Below, in pieces: positions 40,685 to 49,458 of a DNA stretch of 64,000 nucleotides. The stretch lies in the NCBI RefSeq assembly GCF_002904335.1, contig NZ_PPHF01000081.1:22072-86071 (forward strand), given 5' to 3'. The notes beneath the pieces were generated by a model. That model saw nothing but the letters and a program-made list of their open reading frames with translations. It had not been told where the DNA came from and ran no database searches. The position numbers were made by a program, and so were the translations under genes. The DNA is from Amycolatopsis sp. CA-126428. GTDB taxonomy: Bacteria > Actinomycetota > Actinomycetes > Mycobacteriales > Pseudonocardiaceae. Within the stretch, counting starts at the first letter, position 1. The number at the start of each line of letters is the position of its first letter.

Positions 40685-40781
40685 AGCCGGTTCGCGGCTC
40701 GGTCGCCGGCACGACCGGACGCCCCGCCGGCCGAGGCGCTCTCCCCGGCGATCCGGCGCCCGACCGATCGGGGAGCCGAGC

Positions 40782-41513
40782 TCAGCGCGGGGTCAGCACG
40801 CAGAACTCGTTGCCCTCCGGGTCGGTCAGCACCCGCCACGGCAACGCGGGACCGTCCCGGTCCGCCGGCGCCGCACCGGCCGCGATGACCTCCGCCACCG
40901 CCGCGGCGTGGCCGGCGTCCGCCGGGGGCGCGATGTCCAGGTGCACGCGGTTCTTGACCTGCTTGACGTCGTCGTTGCGCAGGAGTTCCAGCCACGGCCC
41001 CCGCCCGGACGGCGCGCGCAGCCCCACCAGGGCATCGCCTTCGCGGGCCTGGATCGACCGGCCGGTGAGCCGCGCCCAGAAGCCCGCCAGGAGCTCCGGG
41101 TCGTGCGCGTCGACCAGGATCGACGCCACCGCGCCGGTGTCCGCGTAGCGCTCGCGGGGTTCGAGGACGCAGAACTCGTTGCCTTCCGGGTCCGCGAGCA
41201 CCACCCACGGCACGTCGCCCTGTCCGACGTCGACCCGGCGGCCGCCCAGTTCCAGCGCGCGCGTGACCAGCTCGGCCTGGTGCGCCCGTGTCGTGCTCGC
41301 CAGGTCCAGGTGGATGCGGTTTTTGACCTCCTTGGGTTCGGGAACCGGCACGAAGACGAGGTCCAGGTCCCAGCCGTCGCTCTCCGGGGCGCGGACGTCG
41401 ACCTCGCCGGCCTCCTCGACGGCGACGTGCCAGCCGAGCAGCGCGGCCCAGAAGCCCGCCAGGGCATCCGGGCGCGCCGCGTCGATCACCAGGTTCACCA
41501 GGCGCGTGGTCAT
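40782..41513 (-). CDS. Tandem VOC (glyoxalase/bleomycin-resistance) family protein
   Basis: A 243-residue protein of two similar ~120-residue halves, each with the pattern DPELLAGFWA-LG, VKNRIHLDL and DPEGNEFCVL (first half ends DPEGNEFCVLEPRE, second DPEGNEFCVLTPR). This internal duplication makes a complete VOC metal/ligand pocket in one chain. Such proteins are often annotated as glyoxalases but most have unknown substrates. ATG 41513 starts the usual MTTRLVNLVID; an upstream ATG at 41543 lacks support. Confidence 0.86.
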   Translation of the reverse strand: MTTRLVNLVIDAARPDALAGFWAALLGWHVAVEEAGEVDVRAPESDGWDLDLVFVPVPEPKEVKNRIHLDLASTTRAHQAELVTRALELGGRRVDVGQGDVPWVVLADPEGNEFCVLEPRERYADTGAVASILVDAHDPELLAGFWARLTGRSIQAREGDALVGLRAPSGRGPWLELLRNDDVKQVKNRVHLDIAPPADAGHAAAVAEVIAAGAAPADRDGPALPWRVLTDPEGNEFCVLTPR

Positions 41514-41571
41514 GCGCCGCAGGCTAACCGCCACCTCCGACAATTCCGGTTCGGCTTCCCCACCGGCCGGG

Positions 41572-42339
41572 TCATCGGGTCGCGAGCCGCAGCAGCGCCC
41601 AGAGCTGGGCCGCCTGGTCGTGCACGCCGCGCACGGTCACCGAGGTCAGGGACGCGCGGCCCCAGAGCCACAGGTAGATCTGCGCGGGCTTGGCCGTGAC
41701 GACGTCGTCCGCGGCCTCGGCCTCCTCGGCCGAACAGCGCCAGGCTTCCGTGGTGACGGGTCCGGCCCGCGCGATCCAGCTGTGCGCGTCGGTCCGGATG
41801 CCGACCGAGCCCGCTTTCGTGCCGGTCAGGCCGAGCATCGGCAGCTTCTGCCCGAACCACAGGGTGAGCACCTCGTCGATGCCGTCGATCGCGACGTCGT
41901 CGGGCACGCCGTGCGGCTCCGTGCCCGCCGCCTGCTCGACGTCCACCCGGTGGACGACCGTCTCGTGCAGCATCCGCCGGCGCCAGAACCCGTAGGTCCG
42001 GTCCGCCGGCCACCAGGTGTCGGCGCGCTCCTCCGGGTCGTGGGCGGCGAGCTCGTCGAGCAGCTCGGTCAGGCCGGTTTCCAGGAAGTCCCGCAGGCTC
42101 TGGCCCGGTTCGGGGTCGCGCGGCCAGTCGTCGGGGCTCCGGCCGTCGATCAGCCGGCGCCGGACCAGCCGGTAGAGGCTTCCGACGTGCCGGGCGACCT
42201 CGCCGAGCGACCAGCCGGGGCAGGCGGGCACCGGCGCTTCGGTCGGCGCCGCGTGCACCGCTTCGGCCAGCAGCCTGCCTTCGATTCCCAACGCCGTGAG
42301 CAACCGCCCCTGGTCGACCGGGCCGTGCTCACGCGACAT
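41572..42339 (-). CDS. Mycothiol-dependent maleylpyruvate isomerase-family (DinB/MDMPI) protein
   Basis: A 255-residue protein with the N-terminal four-helix DinB-like fold (LLAEAVHAAPTEAPVPACPGWSLGEVARHVG; the CPGW and H residues are diagnostic, here the metal-binding His set includes RHVGS and RRMLHETVVHRVD) and a C-terminal MDMPI domain ending LWALLRLATR. These actinobacterial enzymes use a metal and mycothiol in isomerisation or conjugation; the substrate is unknown. Its ATG 42339 overlaps the HEPN gene by 11 bp, so both lie on one transcript. Confidence 0.85.
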   Translation of the reverse strand: MSREHGPVDQGRLLTALGIEGRLLAEAVHAAPTEAPVPACPGWSLGEVARHVGSLYRLVRRRLIDGRSPDDWPRDPEPGQSLRDFLETGLTELLDELAAHDPEERADTWWPADRTYGFWRRRMLHETVVHRVDVEQAAGTEPHGVPDDVAIDGIDEVLTLWFGQKLPMLGLTGTKAGSVGIRTDAHSWIARAGPVTTEAWRCSAEEAEAADDVVTAKPAQIYLWLWGRASLTSVTVRGVHDQAAQLWALLRLATR

Positions 42340-43342
42340 GGGCTTCCCCGGTGATCGGCAGGCCGTGCACGAGACGGCGGACGAGCTCGAGGAACGGAGT
42401 GGCGGCCCCCACCAGCCCGGCGGCCGACTCGGCGGTGACCTTCCCGGTGATCCCGGCCTGCGCGGCGGCGCGGGTGGCCGAGTTGCTGGCGAAGAAGGCA
42501 GACCACTCCCGCAGTTCGGGGGCGACGGAGTCGAGCAGCACCCAGGTGCTGGCCGGACGAGCCCGCCCCCGGTGCGGCCGCCCCCGGGCGGCGAGCACGG
42601 CGGCGGCCCCCCGGAGGGCGGCGAGGTAGGCACCGATGAAGCGTTCGGCGGGCCGGGTTTCCTGCGCGGCCTCGGCGAGCCCGCGCCGCGCCTGGGCAAG
42701 CAGCCCGGCGGCGGCCGGCGAAGCGGGAGGGCGCAGGGACATGGGCAGCGAGGACTGGTCGGGGTCCGCCCCGGGCGGCCGCAGGGACAGGGGCAGCCCG
42801 GGGGGCCCAACGGCGCCGGCGGGGGTCGGCGCCGGTTCCTCGGGAACCGGCAGCTCGGAGTGGCCGGACTCCGCCGCTGACACGACGGACGGCCCGGACT
42901 CCGCCGGGGTGACCGGCTCAGGCCAGCCGGAGTCCGCGCCGGTGGCCGCCGGCCGGGCCTGCTCCGGGATCGCGGGGGCCGGAAGCGGCAACTCGGACTG
43001 GCCGGAATCCGCCGCAACTGACGACGAAGAGCGCAGCAAACCCGGCAACCCGGAATCCGCCACGACGGCCGCCGGCTGAGACTCCCCCGAACCCGCAGAA
43101 ACCGCAGACGAAGGCCGCAACTCGGCGGCGGCAGCCTCCGAAGCCGCAGTGCGCAGGATCGGCAGCTGAGGCTGCCGGGAGTCCGCCGCCGAACCCGAAG
43201 GGCGCTGCCGCGGGTCTGCCGGCGCGGACAGGCACTGCCTGGATCGCCCGCGGGGGTTTCCCGCCGGGGCCGGCTGCGGGCGCAGCGTCATGGGCAGCTC
43301 CGGCTGCCCGGGGTCCGTGGGGGACACGACCTTGACGGACAT
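42329..43342 (-). CDS. SAV_6107-type HEPN protein with expanded repetitive N-terminus
   Basis: A 337-residue protein. The C-terminal ~125 residues (from AAGLLAQARRGLAEA to the end) are a SAV_6107-family HEPN domain: FIGAYLAALRGAAAVLAARG, RPASTWVLLDSVAPELREW. HEPN domains are helical and often act as RNases or nucleotide-binding partners. The N-terminal ~205 residues are a degenerate repeat of [D/E]SGx[P/S]ELPxxLRPP (clear units near residues 9, 54, 97, 112, 137, 158, 180 and 194), far longer than the short leader I would expect for this family. ATG 43342 has GGAGG upstream. A perfect LexA box is 89 bases upstream. Confidence 0.8.
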   Translation of the reverse strand: MSVKVVSPTDPGQPELPMTLRPQPAPAGNPRGRSRQCLSAPADPRQRPSGSAADSRQPQLPILRTAASEAAAAELRPSSAVSAGSGESQPAAVVADSGLPGLLRSSSSVAADSGQSELPLPAPAIPEQARPAATGADSGWPEPVTPAESGPSVVSAAESGHSELPVPEEPAPTPAGAVGPPGLPLSLRPPGADPDQSSLPMSLRPPASPAAAGLLAQARRGLAEAAQETRPAERFIGAYLAALRGAAAVLAARGRPHRGRARPASTWVLLDSVAPELREWSAFFASNSATRAAAQAGITGKVTAESAAGLVGAATPFLELVRRLVHGLPITGEAHVA

Positions 43343-43430
43343 GGCGACCCTCCTCCTGCGCGGGTGAGCCCGGCGGGGATCCGGGGCCGGGACGGCTCCG
43401 GGCACCTGGCCGGTGCGCACTCACCTAATG

Positions 43431-43446
43431 TCGAACGCCTGTTCGA
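43431..43446. promoter_or_regulatory. Perfect LexA (SOS) box
   Basis: TCGAACGCCTGTTCGA is an exact match to the actinobacterial LexA consensus TCGAAC-N4-GTTCGA. It lies in the 197-bp gap between the divergent HEPN gene (start 43342) and YbaK gene (start 43540), so it could control either; it is closer to the HEPN gene. Binding is inferred. Confidence 0.85.
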
Positions 43447-43539
43447 ACGATTTCCAGAGTAACCCCGCCCGTGGCGTCCGCTCAACCCCAGGGTGGAATC
43501 CCGCGGGACACCAGGTCGGTGCCGTGATCTCATAGGTTC

Positions 43540-44064
43540 ATGAGTTCGCTGGAGCACCCCGCCGTCGCCAAGGTGGCGGCCGCGCTGGCCGAAGCCGGGC
43601 AGTGCGGCGCCGCCGAGGGCATCCGTGTCCTGCCCGCCGAGGTCCGGACCGCCGCTCAGGCGGCCGAAGCGCTCGGCGTGCCCGTCGGGGCCATCGCCAA
43701 CAGCCTCATCTTCCGCCTGGGGTCCGACAAAAAAGCGCTCCTCGCGCTGACGTCGGGCGCCCATCGCGCCGATCCGGCCACCCTGGAGCAGCTGGCCGGG
43801 GGCGAAATCGGCGGCGAAATCACCAAGGCCGACGCCGATTTCGTGCGGGCGCACACCGGGCAGCCGATCGGCGGTGTCGCCCCGGTCGGGCACCCCGAGC
43901 CGCTGCCCACGCTGGTCGACATCGCGCTGCGCGCCCACGACGTCGTCTGGGCCGCCGCCGGGCACCCGAAGGCCGTGTTCCCCACCACCTTCGCCGGGCT
44001 GGTGGCGTTGACCGGGGGCACCCCGGGCGCGCTCGCCGGCGCGGAGGAAGATGGGCAGCCGTGA
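43540..44064 (+). CDS. YbaK/EbsC-type aminoacyl-tRNA deacylase
   Basis: A 174-residue editing-domain protein. Motifs include PAEVRTAAQAAEALGVPVGAIANSLIF, the conserved Lys region KKALLALTSGAHRAD, GQPIGGVAPVGH and DVVWAAAGHPKAVF. These match the YbaK/ProX-like family that hydrolyses mischarged tRNA (for example Cys-tRNA-Pro). ATG 43540 is chosen with the family N-terminus HPAVAKV. Its stop overlaps the GNAT start (GTGA). Confidence 0.88.
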   Translation: MSSLEHPAVAKVAAALAEAGQCGAAEGIRVLPAEVRTAAQAAEALGVPVGAIANSLIFRLGSDKKALLALTSGAHRADPATLEQLAGGEIGGEITKADADFVRAHTGQPIGGVAPVGHPEPLPTLVDIALRAHDVVWAAAGHPKAVFPTTFAGLVALTGGTPGALAGAEEDGQP

Positions 44065-44633
44065 CCGCGATGCCCGCCGGCTGCTCTCGTTACGTCCAGC
44101 TCTCCTCGGACGAGTTCCGCGCCCGCCTGCCCGAAGCGCTCGACATCTACGTCCGGGCGATGCGGTACCCGGCCGGCACCGCCGAGCAGCGCGCGCCGAT
44201 GTGGCTCACCCACGCGCTGCGCGAGGGCTGGCGCTGCATGGCCGCGCTCGACGCCGACGACGTCCTGCTCGGCGTGGCCTACGGCTACCGCGGCCGGGCC
44301 GGGCAGTGGTGGCACGAGCAGGTGCGCCACGGCCTGAGCCGCCGGGCCGGGGCCGCCGAGGCCGACCGCTGGCTTTCGGACTACTTCGAGCTGACCGAGA
44401 TCCACGTCCGGCCGGAGAACCAGGGCCACCAGATCGGCGAGGACCTGCTGCGCAGCCTCCTGGACGGCGTCCCGAGCTCGAACGTGCTCCTGTCGACGCC
44501 CGAGGGCACGAGCCGGGCGTGGAAGCTCTACCGCCGCACCGGCTTCGTCGACGTCCTGCGCGACTACCACTTCGCGGGCGATCCGCGGCCGTTCGCGATC
44601 CTCGGGCGGGCGCTGCCCCTCGACGCGCGCTGA
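44061..44633 (+). CDS. GNAT-family N-acetyltransferase
   Basis: A 190-residue GNAT enzyme. Strand LLGVAYGYRG, the acetyl-CoA segment LTEIHVRPENQGHQIGEDLL and the C-terminal AWKLYRRTGFVDVLRDY are typical. GTG 44061 overlaps the YbaK stop, so the two are coupled. Acceptor substrate unknown; the pairing with a tRNA deacylase does not define it. Confidence 0.85.
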   Translation: MTAMPAGCSRYVQLSSDEFRARLPEALDIYVRAMRYPAGTAEQRAPMWLTHALREGWRCMAALDADDVLLGVAYGYRGRAGQWWHEQVRHGLSRRAGAAEADRWLSDYFELTEIHVRPENQGHQIGEDLLRSLLDGVPSSNVLLSTPEGTSRAWKLYRRTGFVDVLRDYHFAGDPRPFAILGRALPLDAR

Positions 44634-44652
44634 GCCGAGGGGCAGCGGTTCC

Positions 44653-45525
44653 TCAGCGCGGCTCGGGCCGCCAGTAGCCGACGACCAGCGCCGCGACCAG
44701 CACAGCGGCGCCGCACCACGCCGTGGCACCCAGCCGTTCACCGAGCAGCGCGGCGGACAGCACCGCGGCCGTCAGCGGCTCGAGCACCGCCGACAGCGAG
44801 CCGAGCACGGGGTGCGCGTCGGCCAGGCCGCGCAAGTACGCGGCGTACGCGAGCGCGGTCGGAACAGCGCCGAGGTAGCAGACGATCGCGAGGACGTCCG
44901 CGTGCAGCGGGATCGCCATCCCGGACCAGCACGCGACCGGGACGAGCAGCAGACCGCCGGTGAGGCAGCCGAACGCCGTCGTCGGCAACGGCTCCAGGCC
45001 TTCGACGGGCTTCGCGGTGACCAGCGTGAGGGTCGCGAAGCCCGCCGCCGCGAGCAAGGCGCAGCCGAGGCCTCCGGAGGAGAACGCTTCGCCCGGTGAC
45101 CACTGGAGCAGCACCAGGCCGGCGAGAGTGCCCGCCACGGACACCGCCGTCCAGCGACGGAGTTTCCGCACCGACGCGAGGGTGACGAAGACGGGCGCGG
45201 CCCCGATCGTGGTCATGGTCGCGACGCTCACCGAGCTGAGCGCGACGGCGGCGAAGTAGCTCGCCTGGAACAGGGCGAACAGCCCGCCGACGGCGAGGAT
45301 GCGCCGGGCGGCTGCGGGCGTGCGCGGGAAGGTGCCACCGGTCAGGAGGACGACGAGGGTGGCGATCCCGCCGCCGACGAGCAGCCGGTAGTCGGCGACG
45401 GCGAGCGGGTGGAGGCCGGCTCGCCGGCCGAGAAGCGAGCCGGCGAGGCCGCCGGTGCCCCAGAGGACGCCGGCGAGAACTAGCGCGGCCGAGGACCGGG
45501 CGCGCGTGGGAAGGACGAGGGACAT
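44653..45525 (-). CDS. EamA/DMT-family exporter
   Basis: A 290-residue membrane protein of ten hydrophobic helices in two EamA halves. Diagnostic segments are LVLAGVLWGTGGLAGSLLG, YFAAVALSSVSVATMTTIGAAPVFV and, in the second half, ALAYAAYLRGLADAHPVLGSLSAVLEPLTAAVLSALLLGE-like sequence. DMT proteins export amino acids or other small metabolites. Stop lies 19 bases from that of the convergent GNAT gene. Confidence 0.9.
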   Translation of the reverse strand: MSLVLPTRARSSAALVLAGVLWGTGGLAGSLLGRRAGLHPLAVADYRLLVGGGIATLVVLLTGGTFPRTPAAARRILAVGGLFALFQASYFAAVALSSVSVATMTTIGAAPVFVTLASVRKLRRWTAVSVAGTLAGLVLLQWSPGEAFSSGGLGCALLAAAGFATLTLVTAKPVEGLEPLPTTAFGCLTGGLLLVPVACWSGMAIPLHADVLAIVCYLGAVPTALAYAAYLRGLADAHPVLGSLSAVLEPLTAAVLSAALLGERLGATAWCGAAVLVAALVVGYWRPEPR

Positions 45526-45657
45526 GAACGCTCCTGCGTCTGCGTCGAAAGGAAAGGGAATTCGACGAACGCGGGGTGCGTGCGCACCACGAATCAGCCG
45601 CGGGCCTCGAAGGCCACGCGGCGAGGGGCCACCCCGCTCAGCCGCGGGGCGGTGGGG

Positions 45658-45915
45658 TCACGAAGAGGATTCGGCGCACGGGGCGAACCTACCGGCGAGG
45701 CTCGGGTGAGCGCGACGGGTTTTCCGCTGAGCCGGACCGGCGCGGAGCTCAGGATTTCCGTCCCAGAAGGCGCGCACGACTTCGGCGAAGGCGCGCAGAC
45801 CTTCCGGCCCGCGTTTTTTCGCGATGTAGGCGCACACCGGCAACGCGGCGACGAAACACGCCGCGAGGCAGAGGACGACGTAGAGGGGGGCGGCCACCCA
45901 GGAACCGAGACTCAT
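45658..45915 (-). CDS. Small single-pass membrane protein
   Basis: An 85-residue candidate with one hydrophobic helix (APLYVVLCLAACFVAALPV) near the N-terminus followed by a basic segment AYIAKKRGPEGLRAFAEVV and a Ser/Arg-rich tail. I do not recognise a family. ATG 45915 has a weak ribosome-binding site. GC pattern by codon position supports coding, but the call is tentative. The flanking gaps (45526-45657 and 45916-46052) show nothing clear. Confidence 0.42.
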   Translation of the reverse strand: MSLGSWVAAPLYVVLCLAACFVAALPVCAYIAKKRGPEGLRAFAEVVRAFWDGNPELRAGPAQRKTRRAHPSLAGRFAPCAESSS

Positions 45916-46052
45916 TCGGCCGTCTGGACCCGCTTGGTGACCAAGCCGCGCACGGCGTGCGCTCCGGACCCTCCGTCGTGATTCCAACCGCGGAAAGCGG
46001 AATCGAGAACGCCTCGGGCGCCGGCGAAACTCACCGGCGCCCGAGCCGCCGC

Positions 46053-47732
46053 TCAGTCCAGGCCGGCCAGCTGATCCCGCAGCGTGTCCAGCCCCATCCC
46101 GCCCATCTTGAGCGCCTCCGTGTGGAAGTGCTTGATGTCGAACCCGGCGCCCGCGCGGGCCTGGGCGTCCGAGCGGGCCGCCAGCCAGAGGCGCTCGCCG
46201 ATCTTGTACGCCGGGGCCTGGCCCGGCCAGCCCAGGTACCGGTCGATCTCGTCGCGGATGTGGGCCTGGTCGGTGATCGTGCGGGTCAGCATGAACTCCA
46301 GCCCCAGCTCCGGCGTCCACCGCGAACCCTCGTGGAAGCCCGTTCCGGCCGGGATCACCAGCTCCAGGTGCATGCCCAGGTCCACCACCACGCGGGCCGC
46401 GCGGAACAGCTGCTCGGACAGCATCCCCAGCAGGTCGCCGTCGTCCGACAGGTAGCCCAGTTCCTCCATCAGGCGCTCCGCGTACAGGGCCCAGCCCTCC
46501 GCGTGGCCCGAGGTGAACGCCAGCAGCCGCTGGTACTTGTTCAGCCCGTCCGACTGGTCCACCGCCGTCGCGATCTGGAGGTGGTGGCCCGGTGCTCCCT
46601 CGTGGTACACCGTGCTCGTCTCGCGCCAGGTGCTGAACTCGTCGCGGCCCGCCGGCAGGGACCACCACATGCGGCCCGGGCGCGCGAAGTCCTCGCTCGG
46701 TCCCGTGTAGTACGCGCCCACTCCGCCGCCCGGCGGGGCGATCTTGCACTCGAGGGCCATCACCCGGTCGGAAATGTCGAAGTGCTTGCCGCGCAACGAT
46801 TCCAGGGCGTCGTCGGACAGGCGCTGCATCCACGCCTCGAACTCCGCGCGGCCGCGGATGCGGTAGCGCGGGTCCGCGTCCAGCGCCGCCGCGGCCTCGG
46901 CCGGCGAAGCACCCGGCTTGATGCGGTTCGCCACCGTGCGCATTTCGGCCTCGATCCGGGCGAACTCCGCCCAGCCCCACTCGTAGGTTTCCCGCAGGTC
47001 CAGCGCCGCGCCGACGAAGTAGCGCGACCACAGGCGGTAGACGTCCTCGCCGACGGCGTCCTTGACCGGGGCCTTCGGGGCCAGCTCGGCCCGCAGGAAC
47101 CCGGCGAACTCCGCGAACGCCTCGTCCGCGGCCCGCGCGCGGTGCGCGAGATCGGCCGCGAGCGCCGAACCCGGCGAAGCCGACACGAGCTCGGCGAGGA
47201 AGCTCTTCTCCTCCTTCAGGCCCGCCCACGTCTCGCACTGCTCCGCCACCTTCGCGACCTGCCGCAGCGCCGAGACGCGTCCCGCGTCGGCCGCCGAAAG
47301 CAGGCCGCTGCGGACGTTCGCGAGGGCGCGGGGGACCTCGGCGATCCGGGCCGAGACGACCGCCCAGTCCTGCTCGGTCTCCAGCGGCATCAGGTCGAAC
47401 GCCATCCGCAGCTCCTGCACCGGGCTGGCGATGACGTTCAGGCTCGCCACGTCGAGGCCGGCCTCGTGGATCTCCAGCTCCAGGCCGAGGCGCTCGGTGA
47501 ACACGGCCTTGGCGGCGCGCTCGGCGGCGTCGCGCGGCTCGGCGGCGGTGACGGCGGCGTGCGCCCGCGCGGCCAGGCCGGCGCGCTCGGCGAAGCCGTC
47601 CGCCGAGTAGTCGGTCAGGCGGTGGTCGTGGCCGGCGACGCCGTGGACGGTCGCCGCGACCGGATCCGCGGCCACGTAGTCGTCGACGTAGCGGTCACAG
47701 ATTTCGTGCACGCCTTCGGAAGCAGTAGACAT
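46053..47732 (-). CDS. DUF885 family zinc-dependent peptidase-like protein
   Basis: A 559-residue cytoplasmic protein of the DUF885 family. The HExxH-like metal site is YHEGAPGHHLQIA, and the downstream GHAEGWALYAERLMEELGY supplies further ligands. The rest is helical. DUF885 proteins resemble M32-like carboxypeptidases but are biochemically poorly known. ATG 47732 gives MSTASEGVHEICDRYVDDYV, the family start. It is followed on the same strand by no gene in close coupling. Confidence 0.88.
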   Translation of the reverse strand: MSTASEGVHEICDRYVDDYVAADPVAATVHGVAGHDHRLTDYSADGFAERAGLAARAHAAVTAAEPRDAAERAAKAVFTERLGLELEIHEAGLDVASLNVIASPVQELRMAFDLMPLETEQDWAVVSARIAEVPRALANVRSGLLSAADAGRVSALRQVAKVAEQCETWAGLKEEKSFLAELVSASPGSALAADLAHRARAADEAFAEFAGFLRAELAPKAPVKDAVGEDVYRLWSRYFVGAALDLRETYEWGWAEFARIEAEMRTVANRIKPGASPAEAAAALDADPRYRIRGRAEFEAWMQRLSDDALESLRGKHFDISDRVMALECKIAPPGGGVGAYYTGPSEDFARPGRMWWSLPAGRDEFSTWRETSTVYHEGAPGHHLQIATAVDQSDGLNKYQRLLAFTSGHAEGWALYAERLMEELGYLSDDGDLLGMLSEQLFRAARVVVDLGMHLELVIPAGTGFHEGSRWTPELGLEFMLTRTITDQAHIRDEIDRYLGWPGQAPAYKIGERLWLAARSDAQARAGAGFDIKHFHTEALKMGGMGLDTLRDQLAGLD

Positions 47733-47774
47733 GAGCCGCACGCTACCGGGCCACGTGTAGCTGGTGGTACGTAC

Positions 47775-48659
47775 TTAAGCACGGGCCGGGACGAGACCCA
47801 GCCGGGCGATCACCTCGCGCGTCGCCTTCGAGCGGTTGAACGTGTAGAAGTGCAGGTTCGGCACGCCCTCGGCGATCAGCTTCTCGCACAGTTCCGTGGT
47901 CACGTCGATGCCCGCCGCGCGGAACGCCTTGGGGTCGTCGGCCAGCGGCTCGAGCCGGTCCAGGAGCTTCCGGGGCGCCGGCGCGCCGGACAGCTTGATC
48001 GTCGTCTGCAACGTCCGCATCGTCGTCAGCGGCATGACGCCGGGCAGCACCGGGACGTCGCAGCCGGTCGCGGCGACCCGGTCGCGCAGCCGCAGGAAGT
48101 CCTCGGCGCCGTGGAACAGCTGCGCGATCGCGAAGTCCGCGCCCGCCCGCAGCTTGCGGACCAGGTACTTCGTGTCGGTCTCGAGGTCGGCCGAGCGCGG
48201 GTGGCCGTAGGTGTAGGCCGACACGCCGATGCAGAAGTCACCCAGCTCACGGACGAGCTGGACCAGCTCTTCGGCGTAGGTGAGCCCCTCCGGGTGCGGG
48301 ATCCAGTCGCCGTAGACGTCGCCCGGCGGGTCGCCGCGCAGCGCGAGGATGTTGCGGACGCCGACCGAGGCGTACCAGCCGATCACGTTGCGCAGCTCGG
48401 CGACGGAGTGGTTGACCGCGGTCAGGTGCGCCATCGGCACCAGCGTGGTCTCGGTCGCGACGCGGGCGATGCTGCGGATCGTGCCGTCGCGGCTGGAGCC
48501 GCCGGCACCGTAGGTGATCGACATGTAGGCCGGGTCGTACGGCTCGAGCTCCCGGATCGCCTTCCAGAGGACGGCCTCGTCCACCGTGTCCCGGGGTGGG
48601 AAGAACTCGATGGAGAACTTCGGCCCGTCTCCGCGCAACCGCTCGATCACCGACGTCAT
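47775..48659 (-). CDS. metF: 5,10-methylenetetrahydrofolate reductase
   Basis: A 294-residue MetF that reduces methylene-THF to methyl-THF for methionine synthesis. Landmarks: FSIEFFPPRD at the N-terminus with catalytic Glu, FAD-contacting SITYGAGGSSRDGT, HLTAVNHSVAEL, NILALRGDPPGD and the C-terminal NLHFYTFNRSKATREV. ATG 48659 is placed 7 bases after a TAACAT -10 element on the minus strand (48667-48672), so the mRNA is probably leaderless. Confidence 0.95.
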   Translation of the reverse strand: MTSVIERLRGDGPKFSIEFFPPRDTVDEAVLWKAIRELEPYDPAYMSITYGAGGSSRDGTIRSIARVATETTLVPMAHLTAVNHSVAELRNVIGWYASVGVRNILALRGDPPGDVYGDWIPHPEGLTYAEELVQLVRELGDFCIGVSAYTYGHPRSADLETDTKYLVRKLRAGADFAIAQLFHGAEDFLRLRDRVAATGCDVPVLPGVMPLTTMRTLQTTIKLSGAPAPRKLLDRLEPLADDPKAFRAAGIDVTTELCEKLIAEGVPNLHFYTFNRSKATREVIARLGLVPARA

Positions 48660-48708
48660 GTCTCGAATGTTAAGGGTCCCGGCTCTAGACTCGATACAGG
48701 AGTGAGCC

Positions 48709-49398
48709 ATGAGGGACGACGACGCGAGCTGGGACGAAGACGTCCGCCTGGCCGTTTACCACGCCTTCGCCGACCACGGCCGCGCGCCGACCGGGCCGGA
48801 GCTGGCCGACGCCGCGGGCGGGTCGCTCGCCGTCGCCAAGCAGGCGCTGCACCGCCTCGCCGGCGCTCACCACCTGGTGCTCGACGAGTGCGAGCACGTC
48901 GTGCTGGCCCACCCCTTCGCGGCGAAGTCGCTCGGGTTCTCCGTGTTGGGTTCGCACACGCTGTGGTGGGGTGGCTGCGCGTGGGACTCGTTCGCCATCC
49001 CGCACCTGGTCGAGGCCGAGCCCGAGGTGCTCGTCGCGACCCGCTGCCCCGGCTGCGCCCAGCCGCACGCCCTGGTCGTGAACCGTGCGGAACCGCCGGA
49101 GGGCGCCCAGGTGGCGCACTTCCTGGTGCCCGCCGCCCGGATGTGGGACGACGTCCTGCACACGTGCGCGAACCAGCGCCTCTTCTGCTGCGAGTCCTGT
49201 GTGGACGCCTGGCTGGCGGAAACCGGGCAGGCCAAGGGTTCCGTGCTCGACCTGGTCACCCTCTGGCGGCTGGCCCGCGGCTGGTACGCGGGCCGGCTGG
49301 AGCGCGGCTACCGGCGGCGTGAGCCGCACGACGCCGTCGCCTACTTCGCCGAAGCGGGCCTCACCGGTCCGTTCTGGGCCGCCACGGCCGGAGTCTGA
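48709..49398 (+). CDS. MerB-like (alkylmercury lyase family) protein
   Basis: A 229-residue protein. An N-terminal winged-helix-like part (AVYHAFADHGRAPTGPELADAAGG) precedes the MerB core. The catalytic Cys-x-x-Asp of organomercurial lyase is present as GGCAWDSFAIPHL (Cys90, Asp93), and the second cysteine region is HTCANQRLFCCESCVDAWL (Cys153 to Cys164). An extra CPGC (113-116) could bind zinc. No merA, merR or merT is nearby, so whether it breaks carbon-mercury bonds is uncertain; it may serve another thiol reaction. A TAGACT -10 candidate lies ~22 bases upstream. Confidence 0.75.
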   Translation: MRDDDASWDEDVRLAVYHAFADHGRAPTGPELADAAGGSLAVAKQALHRLAGAHHLVLDECEHVVLAHPFAAKSLGFSVLGSHTLWWGGCAWDSFAIPHLVEAEPEVLVATRCPGCAQPHALVVNRAEPPEGAQVAHFLVPAARMWDDVLHTCANQRLFCCESCVDAWLAETGQAKGSVLDLVTLWRLARGWYAGRLERGYRRREPHDAVAYFAEAGLTGPFWAATAGV

Positions 49399-49458
49399 TT
49401 CGCCACATCCGGGTGCCCCGCGCGCCCGCGCACCCGCGGGTTCGGCGAGGATGGCGGG

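Noticed and set aside
42700..43330. Repetitive DNA in the HEPN gene considered as a tandem or CRISPR-like array
   Set aside because: Unit lengths vary, spacers are absent and the repeats are conserved at protein level within one open frame. It is a coding repeat.
45580..45981. A 133-codon plus-strand frame
   Set aside because: No family features, atypical composition, and it overlaps a better minus-strand membrane-protein candidate.
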